Of a stretch of 23,681 nucleotides of DNA, positions 13,761 to 20,642 are shown piece after piece. The number at the start of each line of letters is the position of its first letter. Positions within the stretch are counted from its first letter, which is position 1. The DNA is from Sulfurimonas sp. GTDB lineage: Bacteria > Campylobacterota > Campylobacteria > Campylobacterales > Sulfurimonadaceae. A program made the translations under genes and the position numbers. The stretch spans positions 1-23,681 of the forward strand of contig JAGGWE010000024.1 in NCBI GenBank assembly GCA_021157665.1. The letters run 5' to 3'. The notes below the pieces were generated by a model. The model did no database searches, was not told the DNA's origin, and saw nothing but the letters and a program-made list of their open reading frames with translations.

Positions 13761-15236
13761 TTATATTAAACTATGATCCATCTCTTTTGGTATTTCTATA
13801 TCCATAAGTTTTAAAACTGTTGGTGCTATATTATTTAAACCACCTGCTTCAACTTTTGTAACACCATCTGCCATTACAAAACACCAAACTTTTCCAACTG
13901 TATGATTTGTAAGTACATTACCCTCATCATCTTTCATCTCTTCACAATTTCCATGATCAGATGTAATTACAAGAGCGTAATCATTATCTTTTGCACTTTG
14001 AACTATCTTACCTAACTGCTTATCAACTGCAGTTACAGCTAATTTTGCAGCTTCAATATCACCAGTATGTCCAACCATATCACCATTTGCAAAATTTACT
14101 ACGATAAAATCATATCCATCATCCATCGCTTTTAAAACAGTATCTCCAACTTCATTTGCACTCATCTCTGGTTTCATATCGTAAGTTTTAACATCTGGCG
14201 AAGGGATTAAAACTCTAGTTTCATTCTCATATGGTTCATCTATCCCACCATTTAAAAAGAAAGTAACATGAGCATATTTTTCTGTTTCTGCGGTATGAAG
14301 TTGTCTTAGTCCACATGCCGAGATAACTTCAGCTAAAGTATTTTTAGGAGCATCTTTTCTAAATAAAACTGGATATTTAAAACTTTTATCATACTCTGTA
14401 ATAGTTGCGATATTTACATCTAAAACTCTTTTGGCAAAACCTGTAAACTCTTCACCACCTAAAGCAGTTACAAGCTCTCTCATTCTATCACTTCTAAAGT
14501 TTATAGTTAAAATAGAATCTCCATCTTTTATCCCGTCATAACCTTCAAATGCAGTTGGCTCAACAAACTCATCAGTTTCACCTAAAGAGTATGAATGACC
14601 AATATATCCAGCAGGATTCCAATCAGTTTTTGGAGTAGCATCAACTATTGCCTCATATCCTCTTTGAATTCTTTCCCATCTATTGTCTCTATCCATCGTA
14701 TAAAAACGACCAGAAATAGTAGCTATTGAGATATTTTCATCAAGTTCTTCTTCAACCATTTTTATATACTTTCCTGCTGAAGTTGGAGAAACATCTCTAC
14801 CATCTGTAATTAAATGAAGTAACACTTTTTTTCCATTTTTAGAGGCAATTTTAGCAATTCCCATAAAATGTTCTATATGCGAATGAACTCCACCATCACT
14901 CATCAAACCAATAAGATGAAGTCTATCTGATTTATTCATAAGCTTTTTTAATTCAACATTATCTTCTAATCTATTTTCACTAAGAGCTAGAGATATTTTT
15001 ACTAAATCTTGATATAAAACTCTACCGCTACCTATACTCATATGCCCAACTTCAGAATTACCCATCTGCCCTTGGGGAAGTCCAACACTTAATCCAGAAG
15101 TATCTATAAGAGAATGAGGAACCTCTTTAAATAGCTTATCATAAGTTGGTTTTGTAGCATTGAAAAATGCATTATATTCAGTTTTTGAACTATAGCCTAT
15201 ACCATCTGTAATAACTAAAACTGCTTTTTTACTCAA
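13761..15236 (-). CDS. gpmI: 2,3-bisphosphoglycerate-independent phosphoglycerate mutase
   Basis: GpmI interconverts 3- and 2-phosphoglycerate in glycolysis and gluconeogenesis using two Mn ions. Visible are the metal-binding Asp11 in VITDGIGYS, the phosphoserine Ser61 in QMGNSEVGH, the substrate motifs SDGGVHSH and ITDGRDVSP, FYTMDRDNRWER, NFRSDRMREL, and the metal motifs NFANGDMVGHTG and ITSDHGNCE. It is 491 residues. It starts at TTG 15236 with AAGGAA five bases upstream. It heads the gpmI-fabG-acpP-fabF-accA run. A motif copy on the opposite strand (14311-14320) encodes SACG. Confidence 0.95.
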   Translation of the reverse strand: MSKKAVLVITDGIGYSSKTEYNAFFNATKPTYDKLFKEVPHSLIDTSGLSVGLPQGQMGNSEVGHMSIGSGRVLYQDLVKISLALSENRLEDNVELKKLMNKSDRLHLIGLMSDGGVHSHIEHFMGIAKIASKNGKKVLLHLITDGRDVSPTSAGKYIKMVEEELDENISIATISGRFYTMDRDNRWERIQRGYEAIVDATPKTDWNPAGYIGHSYSLGETDEFVEPTAFEGYDGIKDGDSILTINFRSDRMRELVTALGGEEFTGFAKRVLDVNIATITEYDKSFKYPVLFRKDAPKNTLAEVISACGLRQLHTAETEKYAHVTFFLNGGIDEPYENETRVLIPSPDVKTYDMKPEMSANEVGDTVLKAMDDGYDFIVVNFANGDMVGHTGDIEAAKLAVTAVDKQLGKIVQSAKDNDYALVITSDHGNCEEMKDDEGNVLTNHTVGKVWCFVMADGVTKVEAGGLNNIAPTVLKLMDIEIPKEMDHSLI

Positions 15237-15275
15237 ATGATTTCCTTATATAATGAAAGATTTTTAATATTGTAC

Positions 15276-15281
15276 TATAAT
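15276..15281 (+). promoter_or_regulatory. -10 box of the mraY-murD promoter
   Basis: TGTACTATAATGTC lies in the 78-nt divergent gap between gpmI and mraY, 33 nt before the mraY TTG. The leader then holds TAGGATA (15303-15309) as ribosome site. The gpmI promoter must share this gap; on the minus strand only weaker matches such as TACAAT are seen. Confidence 0.5.
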
Positions 15282-15314
15282 GTCACTTTTAATTTATAAT
15301 TTATAGGATAATAT

Positions 15315-16376
15315 TTGCTTTACTGGTTACATCAAACACTTGATATAAATATTTTAGGATATATCACCATTAGAGGTGGTATCTCATTTTTTCTAGCTTT
15401 ACTTTTCACTCTTTTTTTAATGCCTATTTTCATAAGATGGGCTCAAAAAACATCAAGTGTTCAACCAATAAATGAGTGGGCACCCCAAAGACATAAAGAG
15501 AAGGCATCCACACCTACAATGGGTGGTATTGTTTTTATAACAGCTACAATTTTAGCTTCACTTTTAACAATTAAGTTTTCAAATTTATTTGCTGTTGGTG
15601 GAGTTTTAACTCTTGTTTTATTTGCACTTATAGGTTTTCAAGATGATTACGCAAAAATCAAAAAAAATGAAAATTTAGCTGGTTTAAAAGCTAGAACAAA
15701 ACTCTCTCTACAAATAATTTCAGCACTTATAATTTCAGGCTATTTATGTATTTTTGCAGATTTCAATACTGATTTATATCTACCATTTATGAAAAATCCA
15801 GTAATTGATATGGAAATATTTGCGATAATCTTTTGGATACTCGTAATCATAGCAACTTCAAATGCTGTAAATCTTACTGATGGCTTAGATGGATTAGCAA
15901 CCGTTCCCTCAATCGCTGCTCTTACATCTTTTAGTATTATCATATATATAACAGGTCATGCTTCTATCAGTGCTTACCTTTTAATGCCAAATTTTGATGT
16001 TGGAGAGGTTGCAATAGTCGCTGCTGCGTTAATGGGAGCATTAACAGGTTTTCTTTGGTACAATTGCCACCCTGCTGAAATTTTCATGGGAGACAGTGGT
16101 TCACTTACTATCGGTGCTTTTTTAGGCTACCTTGCTATCATCTCAAAAAGTGAAATTTTGCTTCTTCTTATTGGATCTATCTTTGTTATAGAAACTCTTT
16201 CTGTAATTCTTCAAGTTGGAAGTTATAAACTTCGTAAAAAAAGAGTTTTTCTCATGGCACCAATTCACCATCATTTTGAGATGAAACAATGGGCTGAAAG
16301 TAAGATTATTGTAAGATTTTGGATTATTGCTATTTTATCAAACTTGATAGCTCTAATTTCTCTTAAGATTAGATAA
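15315..16376 (+). CDS. mraY: Phospho-N-acetylmuramoyl-pentapeptide-transferase
   Basis: MraY transfers phospho-MurNAc-pentapeptide to undecaprenyl phosphate, making lipid I in the inner membrane. It has about ten hydrophobic segments and the expected cytoplasmic motifs: TPTMGG, FQDDYAKI with Asp110/111, NLTDGLDGLA (186-195), FMGDSGSL with Asp260, and APIHHHFE (315-321). At 353 residues it is close to the usual 360. It starts at TTG with TAGGATA upstream. The stop overlaps the murD start (TAATG), so both cell-wall enzymes are translated together. Confidence 0.96.
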   Translation: MLYWLHQTLDINILGYITIRGGISFFLALLFTLFLMPIFIRWAQKTSSVQPINEWAPQRHKEKASTPTMGGIVFITATILASLLTIKFSNLFAVGGVLTLVLFALIGFQDDYAKIKKNENLAGLKARTKLSLQIISALIISGYLCIFADFNTDLYLPFMKNPVIDMEIFAIIFWILVIIATSNAVNLTDGLDGLATVPSIAALTSFSIIIYITGHASISAYLLMPNFDVGEVAIVAAALMGALTGFLWYNCHPAEIFMGDSGSLTIGAFLGYLAIISKSEILLLLIGSIFVIETLSVILQVGSYKLRKKRVFLMAPIHHHFEMKQWAESKIIVRFWIIAILSNLIALISLKIR

Positions 16377-17578
16377 TGAAAAAAATCTCTTTATTCGGAT
16401 ACGGTGGTACTACAAAAGCTATTGCAAAACATATTCCACATGCCATCTTTTATGATGATAAATGTATTAAACCATTTACAGATAAAGATGGACATAGAGT
16501 TAAACCATCAAGTGAATTTAATCCAAAGTATTCTGACTTAGAGATACCATCACCGGGAATACCACCATATAATCCACTAGTATTAAAAGCTAAAAATCTT
16601 ATTAGTGAATACGATTATTTTTCTGATTCTATGCCAATGAGTATTTGGATTAGTGGAACAAATGGAAAAACCACTACAACTCAAATGATGCAACATCTAT
16701 TAAAAGAGAATGGTTCAGTTGAGGGTGGGAATATTGGAACTCCACTTGGTGAGCTAAATCCACATGCCAACATCTGGATACTTGAGACAAGTTCATTTAC
16801 CATGCACTACACAAACATAGCAAGTCCAAATATTTATGTTTTACTGCCAATAAACCCAGACCATCTCTCTTGGCATGGAAGTATGCAAGAGTATGAAGAG
16901 AGTAAACTAAAACCTTTAAAATCTATGAAAGAGGGAGAAATCGCAATTATCCCTCATAAATATAAGGATACTAAAAGCAATGCCCATATCATTACATATA
17001 AAGATGAAAATAATTTAGCAAAACATTTTGGAATTGATTCTAATAAAATAAAGTTTAAAGGTGCTTTTTTAGCTGATGCTCTTTTAGCTATGGCATGTGG
17101 GAAAATTCTTTTTGATAAAATAGATTATGAAAAGATAAACTCTTTTACTCTTGACCCACATAGACAAGAGGAGTTAAAAGACTCTAAAAATAGACTTTGG
17201 GTAAACGATACTAAAGCAACAAATATAGATGCAACAATAGCTGCACTAAAAAGATATAAAGACTCTTATATTCACCTAATTCTCGGTGGCGATGACAAGG
17301 GTGTTGAACTAGAGGAGCTTTTTGAATTTCTACTAACATGTAAAATAAAAATTTATAATATTGGTTCAAACAAAGAAAAACTCTCAAGCTTGGCATGTGA
17401 ATATAAAATAGATTTCCAACTATGTGAAAATCTGTCAGATGCTATTGAAAAAATAGATACAAACCTAAAAAAAGATGAAGTTGCCCTACTCTCACCAGCA
17501 GCTTCAAGTCTTGATGAATTTAGCTCTTATGCACAAAGAGGTAATGAGTTTAAAGAAGCAATTCTAAACATAAGCTAA
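16376..17578 (+). CDS. murD: UDP-N-acetylmuramoylalanine--D-glutamate ligase
   Basis: MurD adds D-glutamate to UDP-MurNAc-L-Ala in the cytosol. The ATP loop GTNGKTT is at 94-100. Mur-ligase motifs follow: ILETSSF, NPDHLSWHGS, DPHRQEEL, VNDTKATN, LGGDDKG and the C-terminal LLSPAASSLDEF. At 400 residues it is somewhat shorter than the E. coli protein (~438). It is coupled to mraY by a one-base overlap. It is the gene richest in the CCACATGCC motif: 16436 (PHAI), 16760 (PHAN), 17091 on the opposite strand (MACG) and a partial copy at 17389. Confidence 0.94.
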   Translation: MKKISLFGYGGTTKAIAKHIPHAIFYDDKCIKPFTDKDGHRVKPSSEFNPKYSDLEIPSPGIPPYNPLVLKAKNLISEYDYFSDSMPMSIWISGTNGKTTTTQMMQHLLKENGSVEGGNIGTPLGELNPHANIWILETSSFTMHYTNIASPNIYVLLPINPDHLSWHGSMQEYEESKLKPLKSMKEGEIAIIPHKYKDTKSNAHIITYKDENNLAKHFGIDSNKIKFKGAFLADALLAMACGKILFDKIDYEKINSFTLDPHRQEELKDSKNRLWVNDTKATNIDATIAALKRYKDSYIHLILGGDDKGVELEELFEFLLTCKIKIYNIGSNKEKLSSLACEYKIDFQLCENLSDAIEKIDTNLKKDEVALLSPAASSLDEFSSYAQRGNEFKEAILNIS

Positions 17579-17596
17579 CTTTCAGTACTCACAGGC

Positions 17597-17602
17597 TATA
17601 AT
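17597..17602 (+). promoter_or_regulatory. -10 box of the tRNA-Phe promoter
   Basis: GGCTATAATTTCGC has a perfect TATAAT 17 nt before the tRNA 5' end and just after the murD stop. The GC-rich CGC near the expected start point resembles stable-RNA promoters. No clear -35. Confidence 0.6.
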
Positions 17603-17619
17603 TTCGCTCTTTAAAAGAT

Positions 17620-17695
17620 GGCCAATTAGCTCAGTCGGTAGAGCAACTGACTGAAAATCAGTGTGTCCTTGGTTCGATTCCGAGATTGGCCACCA
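17620..17695 (+). tRNA. tRNA-Phe (anticodon GAA)
   Basis: A 76-nt cloverleaf. The acceptor GGCCAAT pairs with ATTGGCC, with discriminator A and encoded CCA (17693-17695). The D-arm contains AGCTCAGTCGGTAGAGC. The anticodon stem ACTGA/TCAGT holds the loop CTGAAAA with anticodon GAA. The T-loop reads GGTTCGATTCC. It lies directly upstream of tmRNA, which has its own promoter. Confidence 0.97.
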
Positions 17696-17743
17696 CCTTT
17701 AAATATTAAATCTTTTTTTTACTTTTAATAACTAAATATTTGA

Positions 17744-17749
17744 TATAAT
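17744..17749 (+). promoter_or_regulatory. -10 box of the ssrA promoter
   Basis: TTGATATAATATT contains TATAAT 28 nt before the mature tmRNA start, preceded by a T-rich tract. The distance implies a short 5' precursor that is removed by RNase P. Confidence 0.55.
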
Positions 17750-17777
17750 ATTTTATTGCTTTTTTAAAGCACGATAT

Positions 17778-18152
17778 GGGGACGACTTGGCTTCGACTGG
17801 AGTTGATGGTCTGTGATTGCATGTCGGACTGAGCATTTCCGTTATACGGCTCACAATTGCTTAAACGCAAACAATACAAATTATCGCCCAGCTTTAGCAG
17901 TAGCTTAAGTTTTACCCCCTCTTAGAGGACGGGCTGCTTCACCGATGGACTCTAGATAAGTCGGATTCGAAGTATAACCCTTATGTAGATATATATTAAG
18001 TCTGTCTCAGCTTAATACGAATCCCGAGGCTCGTCTTGTGTAGCTTTGCAAGTTGTGTGAAGCAAGATTAAACTTTAACAACTTCTCTAAGCATGTAGAT
18101 GTCACAGAAACTCAGCTTTAGGACTGCGGTTCGATTCCGCACGTCTCCACCA
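17778..18152 (+). ncRNA. ssrA: Transfer-messenger RNA (tmRNA)
   Basis: tmRNA rescues stalled ribosomes and tags the product for degradation. The 5' end GGGGACG pairs with CGTCTCC at the 3' end, followed by A-CCA, and the T-arm reads GGTTCGATTCC, so this is the one-piece form of ~375 nt. The 5' domain contains the typical GGCTTCGAC. The tag frame starts at GCA 17867 and ends at TAA 17906-17908, giving ANNTNYRPALAVA. The N-terminal ANN and the ALA near the end are typical of epsilonproteobacterial tags; the last two residues VA, instead of AA, are less usual. Confidence 0.97.
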
Positions 18153-18190
18153 ACACTAAATCAAATATCAATTCTAATATAATTAAAATT

Positions 18191-18223
18191 TTACTCCAAA
18201 TTTCACAATGACTTCACAATTAT
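18191..18223 (+). promoter_or_regulatory. Tandem 11-bp repeats upstream of the cytochrome-like gene, possible operator
   Basis: Two adjacent 11-mers begin TTCACAAT (18202-18212 and 18213-18223), preceded by a weaker 11-mer, TTACTCCAAAT (18191-18201). One helical turn of spacing and a position just upstream of the -10 (18228) where a -35 should be are typical of OmpR/PhoB-type activator sites. The regulator is unknown. Confidence 0.4.
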
Positions 18224-18227
18224 CCTT

Positions 18228-18233
18228 TATAAT
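18228..18233 (+). promoter_or_regulatory. -10 box of the cytochrome-c-like gene
   Basis: CCTTTATAATTACAC contains TATAAT 28 nt before the ATG at 18262. There is no -35; tandem 11-bp repeats end four bases upstream, suggesting activated transcription. Confidence 0.5.
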
Positions 18234-18261
18234 TACACTATATCAAAACAAAGGATTCAAA

Positions 18262-18582
18262 ATGAATAAGTTATTAAAATCGGTATTAGCTAGTGCTATT
18301 GTATTAGCGATAGGTTCAACTGTTGCATCTGCGGATGTTGCTAAAGGTCAAAAACTTTATACTAAAAAATTAAAAAGTGCGTGTGGTATCACTGGTGCTG
18401 AAGTGGCTGGAAAACATACTCAAGATGAATGGAATGAAATTGGTGTAGCTGGAATGTCTACAGAGATTAAAATTATTTGTCCTAAAGTTAAAGATAAAGC
18501 TCTTAAAGAAAAATACCTTCAGCATTATTTTGACTTTTTTAAAGAGTATGCTTCTGATTCAGGGAATGTACCATCTTGCTAA
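18262..18582 (+). CDS. Small periplasmic cytochrome-c-like protein lacking the haem-binding motif
   Basis: This is a 106-residue exported protein with a signal peptide ending VASA (cleavage ~24/25). The mature part begins DVAKGQKLYTKKLKSACGITG and continues GKHTQDEWNEI, which resembles class I c-type cytochromes of epsilonproteobacteria. However, the CxxCH motif is missing: only one Cys (41) stands there and no His follows it. Three Cys are present in all (41, 73, 106). Covalent haem is therefore not expected. The ATG at 18262 has AAAGGA (18250-18255) and begins a proper signal peptide; the 18 extra codons of open frame upstream lie across the promoter and are not used. It has its own promoter with operator-like repeats and a hairpin downstream, so it is a single-gene unit. 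The function is unknown. Confidence 0.72.
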   Translation: MNKLLKSVLASAIVLAIGSTVASADVAKGQKLYTKKLKSACGITGAEVAGKHTQDEWNEIGVAGMSTEIKIICPKVKDKALKEKYLQHYFDFFKEYASDSGNVPSC

Positions 18583-18590
18583 TTTGTATG

Positions 18591-18619
18591 CACATTCCCA
18601 TTTTCTAAATGGAAATGTG
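18591..18619 (+). terminator. Hairpin after the cytochrome-c-like gene
   Basis: CACATTCCCATTT (18591-18603) pairs with AAATGGAAATGTG (18607-18619) with one mismatch around a TCT loop. It begins 8 nt after the stop codon. The bases after it are AT-rich but not a clean T-run, so it may be a terminator or a 3'-end stabiliser. Confidence 0.5.
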
Positions 18620-18728
18620 TAACAATAATTTTAACCTGAATATTTTTAATCTAAAAATAAAAGATTTTCATTAGAATGGTTATGATAAACTTAATTATTG
18701 CAAAGAATACTAGATAGAAGGATTTAAG

Positions 18729-19226
18729 ATGAAAAAGTTAATTTTATTGTTAACGGTTGTGGTATCACTACTACAAGCAGAAAGAGTTAGAGTTGAAGAA
18801 TCAACCCCAATCACCAAGCCTTATACAGAAAAAGTTCAGGTGTGGGAACAATGTTATGAAGATACTGTAGAGATAGCTGTTGAGTGTGGAGATAGAGATA
18901 CAAATAGTATCGGTATAGATACCTTAATAGGTGCTGGACTAGGTATTGCCTTAGGTCACCAGATTGGTGGAGGTAGTGGAAAAAAAGCTGCGAAAGTTGG
19001 TGGTGGTTTTTTAGGTGCTTACACTGCAAATCAAATGAGAAAAGGTAGTGGTAATTGTAAATCTTATGAAACTGTAAAAAGATGTAACCCTATATATGAG
19101 TATAAAACAGTACATAAAACAGTTGGTTACAATAACTGTGCATATATTGATGGTAGAAAATATTGCAAAAGAACTAAAAAACCTATTAAATGGTTACACT
19201 ATAAAAAAGAGATTACTATTTATTAA
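18729..19226 (+). CDS. Glycine-zipper (17 kDa antigen-like) envelope protein, Cys-rich
   Basis: The 165-residue protein has a signal peptide (MKKLILLLTVVVSLLQA) without a lipobox. A glycine-zipper segment at ~64-106 (IDTLIGAGLGIALGHQIGGG, then KKAAKVGGGFLGAYTANQM) matches the two-helix glycine-zipper domain of the Rickettsia 17 kDa antigen / SlyB type. Six cysteines flank this segment (about 42, 53, 110, 119, 137, 146), suggesting disulphides in the periplasm. The basic C-terminal part shows YKTVHKTVGYNNC and YCKRTKKP. AAGGA precedes the ATG. The exact role is unknown; such proteins usually insert into or stabilise the outer membrane. Confidence 0.75.
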   Translation: MKKLILLLTVVVSLLQAERVRVEESTPITKPYTEKVQVWEQCYEDTVEIAVECGDRDTNSIGIDTLIGAGLGIALGHQIGGGSGKKAAKVGGGFLGAYTANQMRKGSGNCKSYETVKRCNPIYEYKTVHKTVGYNNCAYIDGRKYCKRTKKPIKWLHYKKEITIY

Positions 19227-19231
19227 ATTAA

Positions 19232-19237
19232 TATAAT
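19232..19237 (+). promoter_or_regulatory. -10 box of the fadL-like gene
   Basis: AATATAATCTT contains TATAAT 51 nt before the ATG. This gives a ~45-nt leader that includes the hairpin at 19259-19284. Confidence 0.45.
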
Positions 19238-19258
19238 CTTAAATATATAAAGTGTAAC

Positions 19259-19284
19259 ATGTCCTAATTTAATTCTTAGGATAT
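19259..19284 (+). promoter_or_regulatory. Leader hairpin sequestering the Shine-Dalgarno of the fadL-like gene
   Basis: ATGTCCTAA (19259-19267) pairs with TTAGGATAT (19276-19284), a 9-bp stem with one G-U pair and an 8-base loop. The right arm contains the ribosome site TTAGGA, placed 7 nt before the ATG at 19289. Folding would hide the site, so translation could be controlled by temperature, a small RNA or a protein. Confidence 0.45.
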
Positions 19285-19288
19285 TTTT

Positions 19289-20509
19289 ATGAAAAAAGCA
19301 CTTACACTATCATTAATCCTTAGTTCAGCACTTTTTGGAGCTGCTTATCAGATACCGAACAACTCTATCAACTCTGCTGCTCTAGCTACTGCGAATGTGG
19401 CAAATGCGCATGGTGCAGATGCTGCTTACTACAATCCAGCAAATATGGTTTACAATACTGACAACCATGAGATAGAAAGTTCTGTTACTTATGTTTCTCT
19501 AAGTCAGATTAATTATAAATCATCAGATGGTGTATTTGATATTGATTCAAAAAAACATACTGTATTTATCCCCTCGTTTCATTATGTTTCTAAAAAATTA
19601 AATGATGCAGGTGTAAGAATAGGTTTTAGTTTAATCGCTCCTGCTGGTTTAACTCGTGAATGGAAAGATGCACCTGCAATTTATACTGCAAAAAAATATT
19701 CACTTGAAACAATGGAATTTAATCCAACTGTTGCGATTCCTGTAAGTAAAGATTTTTCAATTGCTTTTGGTTTAAGATATGTTAGAGCAAGTGCTGAAAT
19801 AACATTAGATGGAAGAACTCTACCATCCATTCCAGGTGTTGTGATGCCTTACTATTTAGATATGGAAGCTAGAGATAATTCTTCATTTGGATATAACATT
19901 GCATTATCTTACAATGCTACAGAAGCACTAAATATCTCTGCTACATATAGATCAAAAATCACTTTAGATTTAGAAGGAAGTGGTGATGCAAGTTTTGCAG
20001 GAGTAGAACATAAATCTAGTGCTATGATGTCAGTTCCTATTCCAGCAAATTTAATCATAGCAGCGGCATATACTTTTAATAATGCAACTACGGTTGAAAT
20101 TACTTATGATAGAACTATGTGGTCAGCAATTCAAGAAACAAATATTGAATTTGAAGATCCAACGATGGAAGCAACTGTAGGAGCAACTAAAGACAAAAAA
20201 TGGCACGATACAGAAGCGTATAGACTAGGTGTAACGCATATATTAAATAGCACTGTAACACTTATGAGTGGTATTGCATACAGCACAAATGCAGCTGATG
20301 AAGATTATGTAAGTTTCTCTTCTCCAGAAGCTGATTCTATGACATATGCTCTTGGTGGTCGTTATAGATTAGATGATAGTTTAGAGTTAGGTTTAGCTGT
20401 TTTATATGCTGATTATGATGATAGAACTTCAAACAACGGAACTGTTGAAGGTAAATTATCAGATAGAGATGTTTATACTATAACGGCAGGTATAAATTTT
20501 AAATTCTAA
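19289..20509 (+). CDS. FadL/OmpP1/TodX-family outer membrane transport protein
   Basis: This family forms 14-stranded beta barrels that move long-chain fatty acids or other hydrophobic compounds across the outer membrane. The 406-residue protein has a signal peptide (cleavage near ALFGA, ~18). The N-terminal hatch is typical: NNSINSAALATANVANAHGA then DAAYYNPANMVY, with the NPA motif. PAGLTREW and alternating amphipathic strands follow. The end TITAGINFKF has the C-terminal Phe needed for barrel assembly. A hairpin masks its ribosome site and another hairpin follows the gene, so it appears to be a single-gene unit. The substrate cannot be told from the sequence; FadL itself, TodX and OmpP1 are all possible relatives. 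Confidence 0.88.
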   Translation: MKKALTLSLILSSALFGAAYQIPNNSINSAALATANVANAHGADAAYYNPANMVYNTDNHEIESSVTYVSLSQINYKSSDGVFDIDSKKHTVFIPSFHYVSKKLNDAGVRIGFSLIAPAGLTREWKDAPAIYTAKKYSLETMEFNPTVAIPVSKDFSIAFGLRYVRASAEITLDGRTLPSIPGVVMPYYLDMEARDNSSFGYNIALSYNATEALNISATYRSKITLDLEGSGDASFAGVEHKSSAMMSVPIPANLIIAAAYTFNNATTVEITYDRTMWSAIQETNIEFEDPTMEATVGATKDKKWHDTEAYRLGVTHILNSTVTLMSGIAYSTNAADEDYVSFSSPEADSMTYALGGRYRLDDSLELGLAVLYADYDDRTSNNGTVEGKLSDRDVYTITAGINFKF

Positions 20510-20533
20510 ATAACTTTTATTTAAAACTATATA

Positions 20534-20556
20534 AGTCCAGAAATCTCTTCTGGACT
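20534..20556 (+). terminator. Hairpin after the fadL-like gene
   Basis: AGTCCAGAA (20534-20542) pairs perfectly with TTCTGGACT (20548-20556), a 9-bp stem with a 5-base loop, 25 nt after the stop. It is followed by AT-rich sequence but only short T-runs. It probably ends the fadL transcript. Confidence 0.6.
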
Positions 20557-20607
20557 ATAAATTAAAATAAATTTCTTACTTTTAAAAACCCCTCAGCACT
20601 ATTATTA

Positions 20608-20613
20608 TATAAT
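20608..20613 (+). promoter_or_regulatory. -10 box of the prs-lepA promoter
   Basis: ATTATATAATCGCAC contains TATAAT 29 nt before the prs ATG. AAAGGA (20632-20637) is the ribosome site. Confidence 0.55.
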
Positions 20614-20642
20614 CGCACATAAATTTTTTCCAAAGGAATCCC

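Noticed and set aside
15069..15079. TGCCCTTGGGG in gpmI as a second copy of the GC-rich comF stretch
   Set aside because: It is part of the conserved GpmI codons for GLPQGQMGN; the shared 11 bases are most likely chance.
16870..16881. CTTGGCATGGAA in murD as another copy of the iterated motif
   Set aside because: It lacks the CACATG core and encodes the conserved MurD motif LSWHGS, so protein conservation explains it.
17700..17777. Possible terminator between tRNA-Phe and tmRNA
   Set aside because: There is a T-run but no convincing stem; the stretch instead holds the ssrA promoter.
18208..18261. Upstream start at 18208 for the cytochrome-like gene
   Set aside because: It would cover the promoter and add residues in front of a clean signal peptide; ATG 18262 has AAAGGA at the right distance.
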